From NCBI GenBank assembly GCA_904501955.1, contig CAJGCY010000129.1, positions 1 to 7,329 on the forward strand: a stretch of DNA of 7,329 nt, read 5' to 3'. The notes beneath the pieces are model-generated. The model ran no database searches. It was not told where the DNA came from and worked only from the letters and a program-made list of their open reading frames with translations. Below are positions 6,325 through 7,329 of this stretch, piece by piece. How positions within the stretch are numbered: the first letter of the stretch is position 1; every line of letters starts with the position of its first letter. Source of the stretch: an uncultured Akkermansia sp. GTDB taxonomy: Bacteria; Verrucomicrobiota; Verrucomicrobiia; Verrucomicrobiales; Akkermansiaceae. The position numbers were made by a program, and so were the translations under genes.

Positions 6325-6846
6325 ATGCTTGAGACTATTACCGATATCCGTACTCGCCGCAGTTGCCGTAAGTACGAGAGCCGTCAGATAACGGATGAGC
6401 AGCTGGATACCATCCTCGAGGCTGCTACTTGGACCCCCACCGGTCGCGGAAAGCAATCCCCGCAAATGGTGGTGGTGCAGAACCCTGAGATGCTCTCCCG
6501 CCTCTCCCGCCTGAACGCGCAAATCATGGGTACGGATTCCGACCCCATGTACGGTGCTCCTACGGCGGTGGTGGTGTTTGCTGACAGCACGAATGAGAAC
6601 GGCATTCTCGATGCCTCCCTGCTGATGGGTACGCTGATGCTGGCTGCTCACGCCGTCGGCGTTGCCTCCTGCTGGATTAACCGTGGTAAAGCCATGTTCG
6701 AGCTGCCCGAGGGTAAGGAAATCATGACCCAATGGGGTGTGGATGCGAAGTATGAGGGCTTGGCTATCTGCATTCTCGGCTATGCTGCTGAGGGTGGCAT
6801 TCCCCCCGTCAAGCCCCGCAGAGAGGGCTACGTCATCCGCGGCTGA
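6325..6846 (+). CDS. Nitroreductase-family flavoprotein
   Basis: This 173-aa protein belongs to the FMN-dependent nitroreductase family: cytoplasmic, usually dimeric, NAD(P)H-oxidising enzymes. Visible family features are the FMN-phosphate contact RRSCRKY (11-17), the segment ATWTPTGRGKQSPQ (34-47), which replaces the common PSxxNxQP, the core helix GTLMLAAHAVGVASCWI (102-118) with the conserved G-ASCWI turn, and the C-terminal LGY...PVKPRRE (151-167), whose arginines usually bind FMN. The length is typical of the short form of the family. The natural substrate cannot be read from sequence: quinones, nitro compounds and enoates are all known for relatives. It starts 9 nt after the thioredoxin-like gene without a Shine-Dalgarno site, so the two are probably one operon, though one product is exported and the other is not. 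A terminator follows. Confidence 0.92.
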   Translation: MLETITDIRTRRSCRKYESRQITDEQLDTILEAATWTPTGRGKQSPQMVVVQNPEMLSRLSRLNAQIMGTDSDPMYGAPTAVVVFADSTNENGILDASLLMGTLMLAAHAVGVASCWINRGKAMFELPEGKEIMTQWGVDAKYEGLAICILGYAAEGGIPPVKPRREGYVIRG

Positions 6847-6870
6847 TACACGTCGATTAGCTTTTTTCCT

Positions 6871-6910
6871 GGGCACTCGGTGTTTTGCGCCGAGTGCCCG
6901 CGCTTTTATT
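6871..6910 (+). terminator. Intrinsic terminator of the nitroreductase operon
   Basis: A perfect 10-bp stem (6871-6880 with 6890-6899), extendable by two pairs into a T-rich loop, starts 25 nt after the stop codon. A short T-rich tail (TTTTATT, 6904-6910) follows after four bases. On the opposite strand the hairpin is followed by A, not T, so it works for plus-strand transcription. Confidence 0.8.
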
Positions 6911-6966
6911 CGGTAAGCTCTTCGGGAACTTCTAATAAGTTATATATGTCCGACAAATCGGAAGTT

Positions 6967-7102
6967 GGAGCACCGTTAGGTGCTCCTCGCGTGAGGCCGT
7001 TAGGCCGAACGTTCGCGCGAGCGACAGCGAGCGTTCGCGTGTAGGGGCGTAAGCCCCAAGCGTTCGAGTGAGTGACAACGAACGTTCGCGTGAGCCGTAG
7101 GC
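6967..7102 (+). repeat. Hairpin cluster and two 34-nt direct repeats
   Basis: Two 34-nt units, 7008-7041 and 7059-7092 (28 of 34 bases identical, period 51), alternate with short hairpins. The hairpins are GGAGCACC-GTTA-GGTGCTCC (6967-6986), GGCC-GTTA-GGCC (6995-7006), GGGGC-GTAA-GCCCC (7044-7057) and GCC-GTA-GGC (7094-7102). The stems differ but the loops are nearly the same. Each 34-nt unit is rich in CGTTCG/CGAACG, which can pair with each other. There is no believable reading frame. It leads straight into the right copy of the edge repeat. Confidence 0.7.
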
Positions 7103-7321
7103 GCCAGCCACGGCGTAGCAAGCGAGTGCAGCGAGACGCGAAGACGGGAACTGAAATGTGTATTACCGCGGGCGCATGCCCGCCTAACTTAACCCCCCGT
7201 ATGGGGCGACGGCTCTTAGGCAGGTGGTGGAGTGAGCGCCAGCGAACGGCCTGCGAGGGCGTAGAAAGCGAAGACTCGAAGCCCCGAGCCCCTGTATATC
7301 AACAAAAAAGAAATGGAACCC
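7087..7321 (+). repeat. Right copy of the inverted edge repeat
   Basis: This stretch is collinear with the left edge of the window read on the minus strand (150 down to 2). Matching blocks are 7101-7119, 7138-7149, 7182-7190, 7195-7209, 7223-7231, 7258-7264 and the A-rich tail 7302-7321. Compared with the left copy it carries an extra piece of about 32 nt (7150-7181) with most of a hairpin, GCGGGC-GCAT-GCCCGC (7168-7183), and a longer stretch before the tail. It also has a CCCC-GTAT-GGGG hairpin (7195-7206). Both copies lie just beyond a gene terminator and have the same orientation relative to that gene. It may continue past the window edge. Confidence 0.72.
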
Positions 7322-7329
7322 AGGGAACC

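Noticed and set aside
5800..6876. Minus-strand frame of 358 codons across the thioredoxin-like and nitroreductase genes
   Set aside because: It spans two well-supported genes and the operon terminator on the other strand, and its low-complexity Ser/Arg/His sequence has no family features.
6906..7121. 71-codon minus-strand frame in the right repeat region
   Set aside because: It is built from the tandem 34-nt units and hairpins and ends in the operon terminator region; not a plausible protein.
6967..7321. CRISPR array or tRNA/rRNA gene
   Set aside because: The repeats are diverged, differ in length and spacing, and lack unique spacers of even size. No cloverleaf or conserved rRNA segment can be seen.

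Overview
The window is a compact bacterial chromosome segment of seven genes in three transcriptional blocks, with a repeat-rich non-coding region at each end. A type III glutamine synthetase, TTGACA/TATAAT-type promoters with 17-nt spacers, and the near absence of Shine-Dalgarno sequences fit a Verrucomicrobiota member of the gut Akkermansia type. This placement is inferred from gene type and style only. The promoter form argues against Bacteroidota.

Left to right: positions 1-205 carry a GC-rich, hairpin-filled repeat. On the minus strand follow peptide deformylase (def) with its terminator, a staphylococcal-nuclease-type secreted or membrane-anchored nuclease, a small unrecognised basic protein, and glnN (GSIII) with its own terminator and promoter. 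A divergent promoter region (3881-4022) separates glnN from the plus-strand genes: a dynamin-like membrane GTPase, then a likely two-gene operon of an exported thioredoxin-like protein and a nitroreductase-family flavoprotein, closed by a terminator. Positions 6910-7329 hold a second, larger copy of the same repeat family in opposite orientation.

The genes are mostly unrelated housekeeping functions: N-formyl removal from new proteins, ammonia assimilation, envelope redox and membrane remodelling. The unusual material is elsewhere. The two edge repeats share collinear blocks in inverted order. They also contain many short GC-rich stems of differing sequence capped by the same GTA-like loop, read in one direction. 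All four promoters that can be read have a 17-nt spacer, and three of them put the predicted transcript start only 2-7 nt before the ATG, suggesting near-leaderless messages. The nuclease and its small partner are clearly lower in GC than glnN and sit directly behind the glnN terminator with no visible promoter.
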